This document shows, piece by piece, positions 8,798 through 18,752 of a stretch of DNA of 64,000 nt. Where the stretch lies: the NCBI RefSeq assembly GCF_025997995.1, contig NZ_AP026683.1, forward strand, positions 2,790,501 through 2,854,500, in the 5' to 3' direction. Under the pieces are notes generated by a model. That model was given only the letters and a program-made list of their open reading frames with translations, searched no databases and was not told the DNA's origin. Made by a program: the position numbers and the translations under genes. Origin of the DNA: Sediminibacterium sp. TEGAF015 (GTDB lineage: Bacteria > Bacteroidota > Bacteroidia > Chitinophagales > Chitinophagaceae). Numbering within the stretch: position 1 is the first letter of the stretch; the number at the start of each line of letters is the position of its first letter.

Positions 8798-11272
8798 ATG
8801 CCTTACTGTCTGGGTGATATCGCCGCTATTTTACAGCAGAACATTTCAGCGAATGCTGCCCTGCCCGTAGAATACCTGGTAACCGATAGCAGAAATATTA
8901 TTGATCCTGCAAAGAGTATTTTCTTTGCCATCAAAGGTCCGCGCCGTTCCGGAATCAGTTTTGTAAACGAAGCCTATCAGCAGGGGGTACGCATTTTCAT
9001 TATTGAAGAGCCTATTGATGCATCATTGTATACAGATGCAGTTTTTATACAAGTACCCAATGTAATTGCGGCACTGCAGCAAATTGCAGCCCATCACAGA
9101 AAGCAGTTTGCCATTCCGGTCATAGGCATTACCGGCAGCAATGGAAAGACCATTGTAAAGGAATGGTTGTATCAGTTATTGCAATCCGATTATCATATTG
9201 TAAGAAGCCCACGGAGTTATAATTCTCAGATAGGTGTGCCGTTGAGTGTATGGCAAATGAATGCACAACATACACTGGCCATTTTTGAAGTAGGTATTTC
9301 TGCAAAAGGAGAAATGCAGGCATTGGCCAATATTGTTCAGCCAACTATAGGTGTATTCACCAATTTAGGAGAAGCCCATAATCAGGGATTTGATCATCCA
9401 ACTCAGAAGCTGGAAGAAAAATCCAAACTATTTCAGCATACCCCTTTGATAGTCACAGCGGCTGATTATATGCCTGCTTCTTTTTTGCAACACAAAGGAG
9501 TAGTTGCGTGGGGATCAAAACCGCAGCTAATCAATGGCCACTCTATTCCGCAACTATTGGTAGTAAAGCAGGAGAAGCGGCAGACGGAGACCATCGTTTC
9601 GCTTCAATTCAGAACAGAAAGTTTTGAACTGTCTTTGCCATTCACAGATGAAGTTTCCGTTCAGAATGCACTCACATGCGTATTGGTCCTATTGCAGCTG
9701 GGCTATGCGTTTCCTGTTATTCAACAGAGAGTAAAACAATTGCAGCCGGTAGAAATGCGTATGCAGTTAAAGCGTGCCATCAATCAGAGTTATGTATTGA
9801 ACGATAGTTACAGTAACGATAAAGTATCTCTATCCTTAGCGCTACAGTTCTTAAAAGAGCAGGCAGGAAATCAACCCATTGTAGCCATCCTCTCTGATAT
9901 TGTAGAGTCGGGTGAATCGCAGGAGCAGTTATATAATCATGTGGTACAGCAATTGCAGAATGCGGGTGTAAAAGAATTGTATGCAGTGGGTCCGCAAATG
10001 TGCAATTATTTTAAGGAAGCGCAATTCCCATTCAAAGTTTACTGCTTTGAACAAACCAGCAATTTGCTGGAAGCCTTGAATGAATCGCATTTCCAGCAAC
10101 AATATATTTTACTGAAGGGCGCAAGAAAATTTGCCTTTGAGCAGGTAGCGCATTGGTTGGAACAGCAGGTGCACCAGACCATCATGGAGATCAATCTCAC
10201 CGCCATGGTGCACAATTTAAAAGAATACCAATCACTGCTGAAGCCTCAGACCAAAATGATGGCCATGGTAAAAGCTTTTGGCTATGGCAGCGGGGCAGGC
10301 GAAGTGGCCAGAAGATTGCAACAGCAGCAGGTAGATTATTTATCGGTTGCTTATGCAGACGAAGGGGTAACGCTTAGAAAAGCGGGTATCCATTTGCCTA
10401 TTATGGTCATGAGTGCCGATGAGTATTCTTTTGATGCCATGGTGAATTATTCACTGGAACCTGAATTATTTTCCTTCCCTATTTTAGAAGCATTTCATCA
10501 GTATATAGCACAGCAGGGTTTGCCACAATATCCCATTCATCTCAAAATCAATACGGGAATGAACCGGCTGGGTTTTGATATGGGAGAAATAGACAAGCTA
10601 TGCAATTGGTTACAACATCAAAAATTACTGCGGGTAAAATCTGTGTTGAGTCATCTGGCGGCAAGCGAAGACAAAAAGGAAGACGCTTTTACACAGCACC
10701 AGGTAGATCTTTTTACAGAAGCAAGTAATAAAATTGAAAAAGCATTGGGATATCCGGTTGTTAAACATATTGCCAATACAGCAGCTATTCGCCGAAATCC
10801 CAATTGGCAGTTTAATATGGTGAGACTGGGCATAGGATTATATGGTGCCGATAATGTGCAGGACAAAGAACTTTCCTTACAAACCGTAGCCACTTTAAAA
10901 ACAACCGTTGCACAGGTAAGACACCTGAAAGCAGGAGAGACGGTTAGCTACAATCGCTCGGGTGTATTAACAAGGGATAGCATCATTGCAACGGTTAGAA
11001 TTGGATATGCGGATGGTTATTCCAGAAGAATGGGAAACGGGAATGGAAAAATGTACGTACGCGGAGGTATAGCCCCCACCGTTGGTAAAATCTGTATGGA
11101 CATGTGTATGATAGATGTAACAGATATACCCGGTGTAAAAGCAGGAGACCCCGTTGAAATTTTTGGAAAACATATATCCATTCAGGAAGTGGCCAAAGCA
11201 GCTGATACCATTGCTTATGAAATCATGACAGGCATTAGCTTACGGGTGAAACGCGTTTACATAGAGGAGTAG
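8798..11272 (+). CDS. murF-alr: Bifunctional MurF ligase / alanine racemase
   Basis: The 824-residue protein fuses two peptidoglycan enzymes. Residues 1-450 form a Mur ligase (UDP-MurNAc-tripeptide:D-Ala-D-Ala ligase) with the ATP loop GITGSNGKT near 109-117. Residues 460-824 form a fold-type III PLP racemase, with the PLP lysine in AMVKAFGYG and the racemase motif VRIGYADGYSRR. This fusion is characteristic of Bacteroidota; making D-Ala and using it as D-Ala-D-Ala acceptor substrate are thus linked in one chain. It lies four bases after the TerC gene. Confidence 0.95.
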   Translation: MPYCLGDIAAILQQNISANAALPVEYLVTDSRNIIDPAKSIFFAIKGPRRSGISFVNEAYQQGVRIFIIEEPIDASLYTDAVFIQVPNVIAALQQIAAHHRKQFAIPVIGITGSNGKTIVKEWLYQLLQSDYHIVRSPRSYNSQIGVPLSVWQMNAQHTLAIFEVGISAKGEMQALANIVQPTIGVFTNLGEAHNQGFDHPTQKLEEKSKLFQHTPLIVTAADYMPASFLQHKGVVAWGSKPQLINGHSIPQLLVVKQEKRQTETIVSLQFRTESFELSLPFTDEVSVQNALTCVLVLLQLGYAFPVIQQRVKQLQPVEMRMQLKRAINQSYVLNDSYSNDKVSLSLALQFLKEQAGNQPIVAILSDIVESGESQEQLYNHVVQQLQNAGVKELYAVGPQMCNYFKEAQFPFKVYCFEQTSNLLEALNESHFQQQYILLKGARKFAFEQVAHWLEQQVHQTIMEINLTAMVHNLKEYQSLLKPQTKMMAMVKAFGYGSGAGEVARRLQQQQVDYLSVAYADEGVTLRKAGIHLPIMVMSADEYSFDAMVNYSLEPELFSFPILEAFHQYIAQQGLPQYPIHLKINTGMNRLGFDMGEIDKLCNWLQHQKLLRVKSVLSHLAASEDKKEDAFTQHQVDLFTEASNKIEKALGYPVVKHIANTAAIRRNPNWQFNMVRLGIGLYGADNVQDKELSLQTVATLKTTVAQVRHLKAGETVSYNRSGVLTRDSIIATVRIGYADGYSRRMGNGNGKMYVRGGIAPTVGKICMDMCMIDVTDIPGVKAGDPVEIFGKHISIQEVAKAADTIAYEIMTGISLRVKRVYIEE

Positions 11273-11299
11273 CCATTTGTAAGATTTCAATAATTGGTC

Positions 11300-12226
11300 T
11301 TATTTACAAAACTGCTTCTTCAGCAAAGCTGCCTGCAAACTACCTAATTTTTCTGCCTGAGAAAAGTCGCTGCAGGATCCTGACTTATCGTTCATTTTTT
11401 GTTTAGCCTGTGCCCTCTGTAAAAAGAAGGGAGCAACCTTAGGATTAAATAAAATGGCTTTATTATAAAACTTAATGGCCGTTTTAAAATCACCTGAACT
11501 GAAATACGTATTGGCCAGTTGAAAATAAAGCATCTCGTTACTATCATCAATTTCAATAGCCAGATTCAGGTCCAGAACAGCAGCACCATAATTACCCAGG
11601 GCCTGCCTGATTTCGGCTCGTATTCTGTAAGCTTCTGTTTCGTTTTCATCTAAATCAATGGCTTTATTGCAATCCTGTAAAGCCCCGTTCATATCCATCA
11701 TGGCTTTTTTTACAGAAGCACTGATTAGCAAGGGTTCCACTTGATTGGGAGAAGCTTTTACTACTTTTTTAATGTCTTCCAATGCTTCTTCCAGCCGATT
11801 CAATTTCAACAGGGCTTTACTTCTGTTTATATAGGCATCTGCATAGGTTATATTTTTTTCGATGGCCTTGTTAAAAGCCTGAAGTGCTTCTTCGGGTTTA
11901 TCCTGCTCCAGCAGAATTGATCCCCTTTGATTAATGGCTTCCACATTCTCTGGCATGAGTTGGATGGAATGGTCCAGGTCGGCAATGGCCTCTTTCAGCA
12001 GTTTTAATCCCGCATGCGCTTTACCCCTTAAATAAAAAGCACGGGAAAGCAGTTCAGCGTTTTTTTCGGCAGCAATCACTTTGTTGAGGCCCGGGATGGC
12101 TTCTTTAAAATTTTTAAATAATACTTTATTATTCGCGGCTTTTAATAAATCGCTGGTAGACTGCGCCTGAATGGGGTGTAAAATGGTGTTTACAGCAATC
12201 AATAACAGCCAGTAAATTTTGTTCAT
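11300..12226 (-). CDS. Exported TPR-repeat protein
   Basis: The 308-residue protein has an N-terminal signal peptide (cleavage near IQAQS, residue 22) and at least six tetratricopeptide repeats from about residue 60 to 290, seen as recurrent A..LNKAI and AY..RA patterns. TPR proteins serve as scaffolds, here presumably in the periplasm. No catalytic domain is seen. It converges on murF-alr and is divergent from the barrel protein gene. Specific function is unknown. Confidence 0.8.
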   Translation of the reverse strand: MNKIYWLLLIAVNTILHPIQAQSTSDLLKAANNKVLFKNFKEAIPGLNKVIAAEKNAELLSRAFYLRGKAHAGLKLLKEAIADLDHSIQLMPENVEAINQRGSILLEQDKPEEALQAFNKAIEKNITYADAYINRSKALLKLNRLEEALEDIKKVVKASPNQVEPLLISASVKKAMMDMNGALQDCNKAIDLDENETEAYRIRAEIRQALGNYGAAVLDLNLAIEIDDSNEMLYFQLANTYFSSGDFKTAIKFYNKAILFNPKVAPFFLQRAQAKQKMNDKSGSCSDFSQAEKLGSLQAALLKKQFCK

Positions 12227-12378
12227 GGTGCTTATCTCTTGGAACTTTAATTGGGGGCTGCAAAGTTCTGTAATGGAGTGATTTTCAAGTACCTATTTAT
12301 AGGTAATCGTATTTAAAGTTATCAATTTTTAGGGAAAAGTTAACCAAATTTTATATTTTTAGCCTATAACAAACTAAT

Positions 12379-12978
12379 ATGAAACTAAAACTTTTATTCA
12401 CCACCGCTATTCTGGCTATTTCAACCTTCAGCCTGCTGGCTCAGGACAAAAAAAGGAAAGAAATAGGATTCCTTGTTGGGCTGCAAAGATCCAATCTTGA
12501 TTATAATCAAATTACCACTATGAACGTTTCGGAAGAAGCAAAGAGCAATATTGGTGGATCGTTTTTTCTGAATTCCAGATTAATTGGTCATTTTATTACC
12601 CTAAGAACCGAATTGGGATTTTATTCCAAAGGCGGAACCTATAGAGGCGGAACCGTAGATGAAACCAATCTGTCTTATGTAGCAGCGCCCGCATTGATGC
12701 TGCAAACAAAAATTGGCTTTTTAAAAGCATATGCTGGTCCGCAATTGGGTTTCCTGATTACGGCTAAATCCAAAACCGGAAATCTAGAACAAGATGTAAA
12801 AGCTGCATACAAAACCACCGAATTAATGGGTGTGGTAGGAGCAGAAATGAATTTGCCATTGCGATTAATGGCGGGTGTTCGCTATAATTTTGGAATATCC
12901 AATATCAATGAAATTGCTCAGACAACCAGTAGACCCGGCATGTATATGCTATATGTTGGATTGAGATTACATAAATAA
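12379..12978 (+). CDS. PorT-like outer membrane beta-barrel protein
   Basis: The 199-residue protein begins with a signal peptide ending near LLAQ and continues as alternating amphipathic strands with repeated glycine/aromatic patterns (IGFLVGLQ, YAGPQLGFL, MAGVRYNFG), ending in the strand MYMLYVGLRLHK. This is the pattern of small Bacteroidota barrels of the PorT/OMP_b-brl_2 group. It lies 37 bases before the SprB-like gene. Its ligand or role cannot be deduced. Confidence 0.72.
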   Translation: MKLKLLFTTAILAISTFSLLAQDKKRKEIGFLVGLQRSNLDYNQITTMNVSEEAKSNIGGSFFLNSRLIGHFITLRTELGFYSKGGTYRGGTVDETNLSYVAAPALMLQTKIGFLKAYAGPQLGFLITAKSKTGNLEQDVKAAYKTTELMGVVGAEMNLPLRLMAGVRYNFGISNINEIAQTTSRPGMYMLYVGLRLHK

Positions 12979-13015
12979 GAAGCCCTCCCCCCAGGCTCGA
13001 AAGAAACGATACGTC

Positions 13016-14953
13016 ATGAAGGTGATAAAGCTTTTTACGCTTGCACTTGGTTTGGTATTGCTGAGCCAACTGGCAAGTGCCCAAAAGAAGATTCAGGTAA
13101 ATATCCAGGTAACCGATGTCCATTTGAAATATTCAAATAAGAGCGGAACCGACCCGAGAATTAAATTCTTCAATAAACAAGACAATGCATTATTAAATCC
13201 TAAGGATGCAGAAGGATTTAATTGCTTTCATTTAGTTGATTTTAAGCAAACCGATGCCATGGTAGATTACGCATTGTTACCCATAGAATGGGATTTAAGC
13301 AATGGATCGGCTATTGGTTTAAAAATGGAAGCTTTTGAAAAAAACAAGAAGAAAGGGGATTGTGATTTTGATGGAAGTGGCCTGTTCAATAAAGATAAAA
13401 TGCATGAGTTTGGCGAATGGGTGATCGATTTAAAAACCATCAAGCCAGGTGTTTCCTCCAATAAAATGTCGGTGACAACATCCGGTGGAAATTTCTCTAT
13501 TGAGTATAAAATAAAATATTCCTTACCGGCAGCGGATGCCATTGTGCTGGATAATCCAACTGGAAAATATTGCAGCAATACCAAAGTAAAACTAACTACA
13601 GGGGCATCTCTTTTGCCTAATAAAGAAGATGTATTGTACAAATGGGAATACCAGCTGGAAGGCGCAACCGGATGGAGTTTGTTAACTACTACTTCTGCAC
13701 CGGAATTACAAGTGTCTATGGGGGATGTGTTAAAAGCACAGCCCGTATCCAATGAAAAAATCAAGGTAAGGGCTTCCTTAATGGTGGGATCAGAACTGGG
13801 TATGGCATCAGAGACCAGCTTTGTTTTCATGCCCGCTGCGCCTACTTTGCAGTTAAGTGATATCACTGTAGCCAATACCTGTAAGGATCTTTCTGAAGGG
13901 ATAGTAACCATCAGAAATATTCAGGGCTTTACAGAAAAGTATGCACTGCAATTAAAGCCCACTGATAAAATTGTAAAAACAACAGATGGTTCTGCTCAAT
14001 TCACAGGCATCGCCAAAGGACAATACCAGCTGGTATTAACCAATGATGATCAGAATCAGGGAGTATGCAATGTGAGTTATCCAGTTGTGGTTAATGAGCA
14101 TCCCGCATTGACGGAAGGTGCCAAAAAAATAAATCCTGTTTCCTGTAATGGTTTGTCGGATGGCTTTGTATTTGTAACTGTCGGCGGTGGTAATCCCGCA
14201 GCACTCAGAGCTACTATATTACCACAGGCAGGTACAGTAACCATCAAGAACCGTGAAGTTAATTTTAACGGACTTCCTGCAGGAAAATATACCATTCAGG
14301 TATTGGATTCCTGTAACAATAAAGTGGAGTTTATCGCAAATATCACTGAACCTGTTGCTGCTAAAATTAATGTAACCAATTTGGTAAAAGCAACTTGCAC
14401 GGAAACACCGAACGGTTCGTTTACAGTAAATATTACACAGGGAGTTGGTCCATTCCGTTATGTATTAATAAAGACAGAAACCAAAAAGGAAATCGTTAAA
14501 ACAGAGTTCACGAATATGCCCACCTGGATGTTCAATAATCTACCAGCCGGCGAGTATACCGTAATGGTTTACTCAAACAACAGCGATGTATGTAAGCCGG
14601 TAGAAAGAAAGCTTCGCATTGAAGAATCTGTTCTGGAAGTAGAAGTGAAAGTAACCAGAAATGTTCCGGCAACCAGCGAAGAGTCCAAGAACGGGGTGCT
14701 TCATTTTGCAGCTGTAAACAATACCTTACCATTGCAATACATTCTGACCAATCTTACCAGCAATCAGGTGTATAGCAATACAACAGGATTGTTTGACAAT
14801 ATTCCTGCGGGCAGGTATACACTGGCATTAAAGCGTGCCGATACCAATTGTGGTGATATGCAAAAGATTAGTGAAGTATTTACGGTAACCGCAACGCCGG
14901 TGCAGATTGTGGAAGACACTACTAAAAAAGATACTTCTAAAGCAGGGAACTAA
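13016..14953 (+). CDS. Secreted SprB-repeat-like protein
   Basis: The 645-residue protein has a signal peptide ending at ASAQ (residue 22) and a periodic architecture. From about residue 280 on, modules of about 90 residues recur, each with a Cys near its start and a closing LPAGxYTxxV motif (NLPAGEYTVMVYS, GLPAGKYTIQVLD, IPAGRYTLAL). This resembles the SprB repeat of gliding adhesins. No type IX C-terminal sorting domain is evident, and the tail is Thr/Lys rich. Role in surface adhesion is an inference. Confidence 0.72.
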   Translation: MKVIKLFTLALGLVLLSQLASAQKKIQVNIQVTDVHLKYSNKSGTDPRIKFFNKQDNALLNPKDAEGFNCFHLVDFKQTDAMVDYALLPIEWDLSNGSAIGLKMEAFEKNKKKGDCDFDGSGLFNKDKMHEFGEWVIDLKTIKPGVSSNKMSVTTSGGNFSIEYKIKYSLPAADAIVLDNPTGKYCSNTKVKLTTGASLLPNKEDVLYKWEYQLEGATGWSLLTTTSAPELQVSMGDVLKAQPVSNEKIKVRASLMVGSELGMASETSFVFMPAAPTLQLSDITVANTCKDLSEGIVTIRNIQGFTEKYALQLKPTDKIVKTTDGSAQFTGIAKGQYQLVLTNDDQNQGVCNVSYPVVVNEHPALTEGAKKINPVSCNGLSDGFVFVTVGGGNPAALRATILPQAGTVTIKNREVNFNGLPAGKYTIQVLDSCNNKVEFIANITEPVAAKINVTNLVKATCTETPNGSFTVNITQGVGPFRYVLIKTETKKEIVKTEFTNMPTWMFNNLPAGEYTVMVYSNNSDVCKPVERKLRIEESVLEVEVKVTRNVPATSEESKNGVLHFAAVNNTLPLQYILTNLTSNQVYSNTTGLFDNIPAGRYTLALKRADTNCGDMQKISEVFTVTATPVQIVEDTTKKDTSKAGN

Positions 14954-15010
14954 AACTAAAGTAACCCAACTGTGATAAGGCTTTATCAGGCTTTTCACGT
15001 ATAAGATATG

Positions 15011-15043
15011 AGCAGTCAGCCCTTCCGGCTGGCTGCTTTTTTT
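15011..15043 (+). terminator. Rho-independent terminator after the SprB-like gene
   Basis: AGCAGTCAGCC pairs with GGCTGGCTGCT (one wobble) around a CTTCC loop and runs into seven T residues. Confidence 0.85.
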
Positions 15044-15068
15044 ATGATTTTTTACTATTTCTGCCCCT

Positions 15069-15076
15069 TATCTTTG
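15069..15076 (+). promoter_or_regulatory. Predicted lspA -7 box
   Basis: TATCTTTG is a perfect TAnnTTTG match 21 bases before the GTG start of lspA and downstream of a terminator. Confidence 0.5.
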
Positions 15077-15097
15077 TTTTTACGATAAAATTGAACC

Positions 15098-15775
15098 GTG
15101 AAAGCAAAACAGATTATCCTTCTTATACTCGCGATCCTGCTGATTGATCAGGGATCCAAGTTCTATATTAAACTGAATTTTTATACCGGTGAAGAGCACA
15201 ATGTGCTGGGCACCTGGTTCAGGCTGCATTTTGTAGAAAATGAAGGCATGGCCTGGGGCTGGAAGTTTGGCGGCGAATTCGGTAAAATTGCCTTGACTTT
15301 GTTCCGATTGGTAGCGGTTATCTGGGGTAGTTTCCTGATCCGGAATTTTATCCGTCAGAAACAGCACAAGGGATTCTTGATTTGTGCTGCGCTGATTTAT
15401 GCTGGTGCATTGGGCAATCTGATTGATAGTCTTTTTTACGGGTTGATTTTTGAAGCCAGCAATCCTTTTACTCAAAACGTAGCAACCTTTTTACCAGCTG
15501 GCGGAGGCTATGCCGGTTTGTTTCATGGGAAAGTGGTAGACATGTTGTACTTCCCCATTATCACCAACTCACATTATCCAACATGGATTCCGATTGTTGG
15601 TGGCGAAGAGTTTGAATTTTTCAGACCCGTATTCAACGTGGCTGATATGGCTATCTCTATTGGTGTAATCGCCATTTTAATTTTTCAGAACAAGTTCTTC
15701 AATAAGCATGAAGAAGCCCAGCACAACACGGTTGTGACGAATGCAGATGTGAGCGACAAGACGCAGATTTTTTAA
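15098..15775 (+). CDS. lspA: Lipoprotein signal peptidase
   Basis: LspA cleaves signal peptides of prolipoproteins in the inner membrane. The 225-residue protein has four membrane helices and the catalytic aspartates Asp148 (GKVVDML) and Asp183 (FNVADMAIS), plus the conserved VENEGMAWG and GALGNLID motifs. It is longer than the about 165-residue enterobacterial enzyme owing to a loop at about 117-140 and a polar tail, as is common in this phylum. The start is GTG. Several predicted lipoproteins in the window would be substrates. Confidence 0.93.
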   Translation: MKAKQIILLILAILLIDQGSKFYIKLNFYTGEEHNVLGTWFRLHFVENEGMAWGWKFGGEFGKIALTLFRLVAVIWGSFLIRNFIRQKQHKGFLICAALIYAGALGNLIDSLFYGLIFEASNPFTQNVATFLPAGGGYAGLFHGKVVDMLYFPIITNSHYPTWIPIVGGEEFEFFRPVFNVADMAISIGVIAILIFQNKFFNKHEEAQHNTVVTNADVSDKTQIF

Positions 15776-15783
15776 ATTACGCC

Positions 15784-15894
15784 ATTCCATTTTTGCAAAT
15801 TTTTGCAAATCTGGAGTTTGATTCCATTTTTACATATATTTGCAAATCTGGAGTTGGATTCCATTTTTGCAGATTTTTGTAAATCTGGAGTTTG
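15784..15894 (+). repeat. Three tandem 37-bp repeats
   Basis: Units at 15784-15820, 15821-15857 and 15858-15894 each start ATTCCATTTTT and end AAATCTGGAGTTKG, with differences only in the middle; a fourth unit begins ATTCTATT and breaks off. They fill the gap between lspA and the ATPase gene. There are no spacers, so this is not a CRISPR. Confidence 0.9.
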
Positions 15895-15918
15895 ATTCTA
15901 TTGTCAAAACAGGGTGAT

Positions 15919-17082
15919 ATGGCAAAATTGATTAAAAGGGAGATTTTTGCTCAGGCTGAATTTAAGTTGAGTCAGTTCAGGGCTTTATGTATTACAGGTC
16001 CAAGGCAAAGTGGTAAAACTACTTTGAGTAAGATGCTGTTTAAAGACAAGCCATATGTAAATTTTGAAACTCCCTCTACCCAAGCTGCTTTTCTGGAAGC
16101 CCCTCAGGAATTTTTAAAAAAATATAATAAGGGCGCCATATTTGATGAAGTACAGCGTGTGCCGCTTATATTCAGGTATCTGCAGGAAATGCTGGATAAG
16201 AATACCCAACGTGGCCAGTATATATTAACGGGGTCTAATAACTTTTTACTGCAGGAACAGGTGTCGCAATCTTTAGCAGGAAGAGCTGGATATTTGTCTT
16301 TATTGCCGCTGAGTTTTGAGGAAATATCGTCAGCGGGTTTGCCTTCAAAAACAGTTGATGAGCTCATTGTAAATGGAGGCTATCCGGAAATATGGCAGGA
16401 AAAGCTACAGTCTTCAGTTTGGCTGGAGAGTTATGTGCAAACCTATGTGCAGCGTGATATTCGTCTGCTTAAAAACATCAATGATTTAGCCACTTTTAGT
16501 CGGTTTGTATTTTTGTGCGCCAATCATGCAGGACAGTTGGTAAATAGAGAAGCTTTGGCAAAAGGCACAGGTGTTGATACAAAAACGATACAATCCTGGT
16601 TGGGTCTATTAGAAAGTAGTTTCTTGGTTTATCAATTGCAACCATGGTTTAATAATGCGAATAAACGCTTAATCAAGAGTCCCAAATTGTATTTTTATGA
16701 TACTGGATTATTATGTTATCTATTAGGGATACAGAATAAAACACAACTAAGAAAACACCCTCAATACGGAGCCATTTTCGAAAACTGGATCATCTCTGAA
16801 ATTCAAAAAAACCGTATAAATGAGGGGGATACAAAGCCCATGTATTTTTATAGAGATAGTACTGGAAACGAAGTTGATTTACTCGTTCATAAAAACAATG
16901 AGCTATTTGCTGTGGAAATTAAATCTTCTACAAAAGTTGATTCGTCTATGCTTAAAGGGTTGAATCATTGGAACAAATATCATCCGGATGCTAATACTTT
17001 ATTAATTTACGGGGGAGAGAAAGCCGATGAAATAAAGCCCAATCAAAACATATTGCCCTGGAATCAAATTAATCAGTTTTAA
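15919..17082 (+). CDS. AAA_14/DUF4143-type ATPase
   Basis: The 387-residue protein has a P-loop (GPRQSGKT, residues 27-34), a Walker B-like segment AIFDEVQRVP, a winged-helix middle region (LAKGTGVDTKTIQSWLGLL) and a C-terminal PD-(D/E)XK-like domain with GNEVDLLV and FAVEIKSS. This architecture defines the widespread, poorly understood AAA_14/DUF4143 family. An upstream TTG could extend the frame, but the ATG at 15919 follows an AGGG and gives the family-typical start. It lies behind three 37-bp repeats and nine bases before an amidohydrolase gene. A paralogue occurs at 48218. Confidence 0.8.
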   Translation: MAKLIKREIFAQAEFKLSQFRALCITGPRQSGKTTLSKMLFKDKPYVNFETPSTQAAFLEAPQEFLKKYNKGAIFDEVQRVPLIFRYLQEMLDKNTQRGQYILTGSNNFLLQEQVSQSLAGRAGYLSLLPLSFEEISSAGLPSKTVDELIVNGGYPEIWQEKLQSSVWLESYVQTYVQRDIRLLKNINDLATFSRFVFLCANHAGQLVNREALAKGTGVDTKTIQSWLGLLESSFLVYQLQPWFNNANKRLIKSPKLYFYDTGLLCYLLGIQNKTQLRKHPQYGAIFENWIISEIQKNRINEGDTKPMYFYRDSTGNEVDLLVHKNNELFAVEIKSSTKVDSSMLKGLNHWNKYHPDANTLLIYGGEKADEIKPNQNILPWNQINQF

Positions 17083-17091
17083 TAAATAAAA

Positions 17092-18714
17092 ATGAAAAAA
17101 ATATTCTTCCTTTTTTTTGTTGCAGCACTAACTGCTTGCAACTCAAATAAAGTGGATACCATTGTACACCACGCTAAAATTTATACTGTAGATTCTGCCT
17201 TTACTGTGGTGGAAGCCATGGCTATTAAAGATGGTAAAATTGTAGCAACCGGAACCAATGATGACATCACTGGTAAATACAAGGCGGACAGTGTAGTAGA
17301 TGCCAAAGGAGCAGCGGTGTATCCTGGATTTATTGATGCACATGCCCACTTCCTGGGATATGCATCTTCTTTGTTTCAGGTGGAGTTGTACAATACCAGC
17401 ACCTGGGAAGAAACGGTTGATCGCATAGTAGCATTTGCCAAAGCACATCCGGAAATTAAATTCATACAGGGGAGAGGATGGGATCAGAATAAATGGCCCG
17501 GCAAGAAATTTCCAACCAACGAATTGCTGAATAAATATTTTCCAAACACACCTGTGGTAATTCAGCGGGTGGATGGCCATGCTTCTATCGCTAACGATGC
17601 TGCTTTGTCATTAGCTGGCATTAAGCCAGGTGATAAAGTAGTAGGTGGAGAAATTGAAACCATCAATGGAAAACTGACCGGTGTCATGATTGATAACGGA
17701 GACGCAGCTGTATATGCCAAGATACCTGCTCCAACCAAAGAGGAATGGGCAAGCTGGCTGAAAACAGCAGAGAAGAATTGCTTTGCACAGGGGTTGACCA
17801 CCATTACGGATTGCGGGTTAAGCCACCAGGATGTGGATTTAATAGATGGTCTGCATAAGAGCAATCAATTGAACATGCGCCTGTATGTAATGTTGTCTGA
17901 TAATCCGGACAATTACAATGTGTACTTAAAGAAAGGTCCATATAAGACCGATAAATTATTTGTGAACGGATTTAAAGTGTATGCCGATGGCGCACTGGGA
18001 AGCCGCGGTGCTTGTTTATTAAAACATTATACTGATAAACCAGGATGGGGTGGATTTTTATTGCGCAACAAAAGCCACTACGATTCATTGGCCAATGTGT
18101 TGAGCAAGACAGAATTTCAAATGTGTACCCATGCTATTGGAGACAGTGCAAACAGGGAGATCTTAACCATCTATAACAAATACTTGCAACCAGGCAACGA
18201 CAAGCGCTGGAGAATAGAGCATGCACAAATTGTAGCACCCGAAGATTTTCAGTTGTTTGGCAAAGTGAATGTAGTTCCTTCAGTACAACCCACGCACGGA
18301 ACAAGTGATATGTACTGGGCAGAATCCAGACTGGGTAGGGAAAGAATGAAAGGCGCTTATGCATTCAAAGATTTATTGAAGCAGAATGGATGGATTCCAT
18401 TGGGAACTGATTTCCCGGTAGAAGATATTTCCACTTTTAAAACTTTCCTGGCTTCCGTTGTGCGCAAAGATGCAGCAGGTTATCCTGCAGAAGGATTTCA
18501 AATGGAGAATGCATTATCCCGCGAAGAAACCATTAAGGGCATGACCATCTGGGCTGCCAAAGCAGGATTCCTCGATAAAGAAGTTGGAAGCCTAGAAGCA
18601 GGGAAGAAAGCAGATTTTATTATTCTGGATAAAGACCTTATGTCTGTTCCTGAAACTGATATTCTGAAAACAAAAGTTACGGCAACTTATCTAGGTGGTA
18701 AGCGGGTGCATTAA
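17092..18714 (+). CDS. Amidohydrolase (YtcJ-like) lipoprotein
   Basis: The 540-residue protein has a lipoprotein signal with lipobox LTAC (Cys16), so it is probably anchored in the envelope. The metal-dependent amidohydrolase fold is indicated by the HxH motif in GFIDAHAHFLGY (near residue 80), a later THAIGDSANRE segment, and the closing GSLEAGKKADFIILD typical of the family. Length fits the Amidohydro_3/YtcJ group. Substrate is unknown. It follows the ATPase gene by nine bases. Confidence 0.85.
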   Translation: MKKIFFLFFVAALTACNSNKVDTIVHHAKIYTVDSAFTVVEAMAIKDGKIVATGTNDDITGKYKADSVVDAKGAAVYPGFIDAHAHFLGYASSLFQVELYNTSTWEETVDRIVAFAKAHPEIKFIQGRGWDQNKWPGKKFPTNELLNKYFPNTPVVIQRVDGHASIANDAALSLAGIKPGDKVVGGEIETINGKLTGVMIDNGDAAVYAKIPAPTKEEWASWLKTAEKNCFAQGLTTITDCGLSHQDVDLIDGLHKSNQLNMRLYVMLSDNPDNYNVYLKKGPYKTDKLFVNGFKVYADGALGSRGACLLKHYTDKPGWGGFLLRNKSHYDSLANVLSKTEFQMCTHAIGDSANREILTIYNKYLQPGNDKRWRIEHAQIVAPEDFQLFGKVNVVPSVQPTHGTSDMYWAESRLGRERMKGAYAFKDLLKQNGWIPLGTDFPVEDISTFKTFLASVVRKDAAGYPAEGFQMENALSREETIKGMTIWAAKAGFLDKEVGSLEAGKKADFIILDKDLMSVPETDILKTKVTATYLGGKRVH

Positions 18715-18735
18715 TTCAGTATTTCTTCAGAATCT
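18713..18735 (+). promoter_or_regulatory. Candidate response-regulator binding site, copy 1
   Basis: The 23-bp block contains TTCA twice with an 11-bp period, inside AATTCA-N2-ATTTCTTCAGAATCT. A 21/23 identical copy lies upstream of the PepSY-like gene. An 11-bp direct repeat is the usual layout for OmpR/PhoB-family sites. A near-consensus -7 box (TACCTTTA, 18742-18749) follows. Confidence 0.55.
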
Positions 18736-18752
18736 GAATACTACCTTTAGGT

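Noticed and set aside
8798-11272. Fusion of MurF and alanine racemase as a novelty
   Set aside because: This fusion is well known across Bacteroidota.
15784-15894. CRISPR array
   Set aside because: The 37-bp units are directly adjacent with no spacers, and no cas genes are present.
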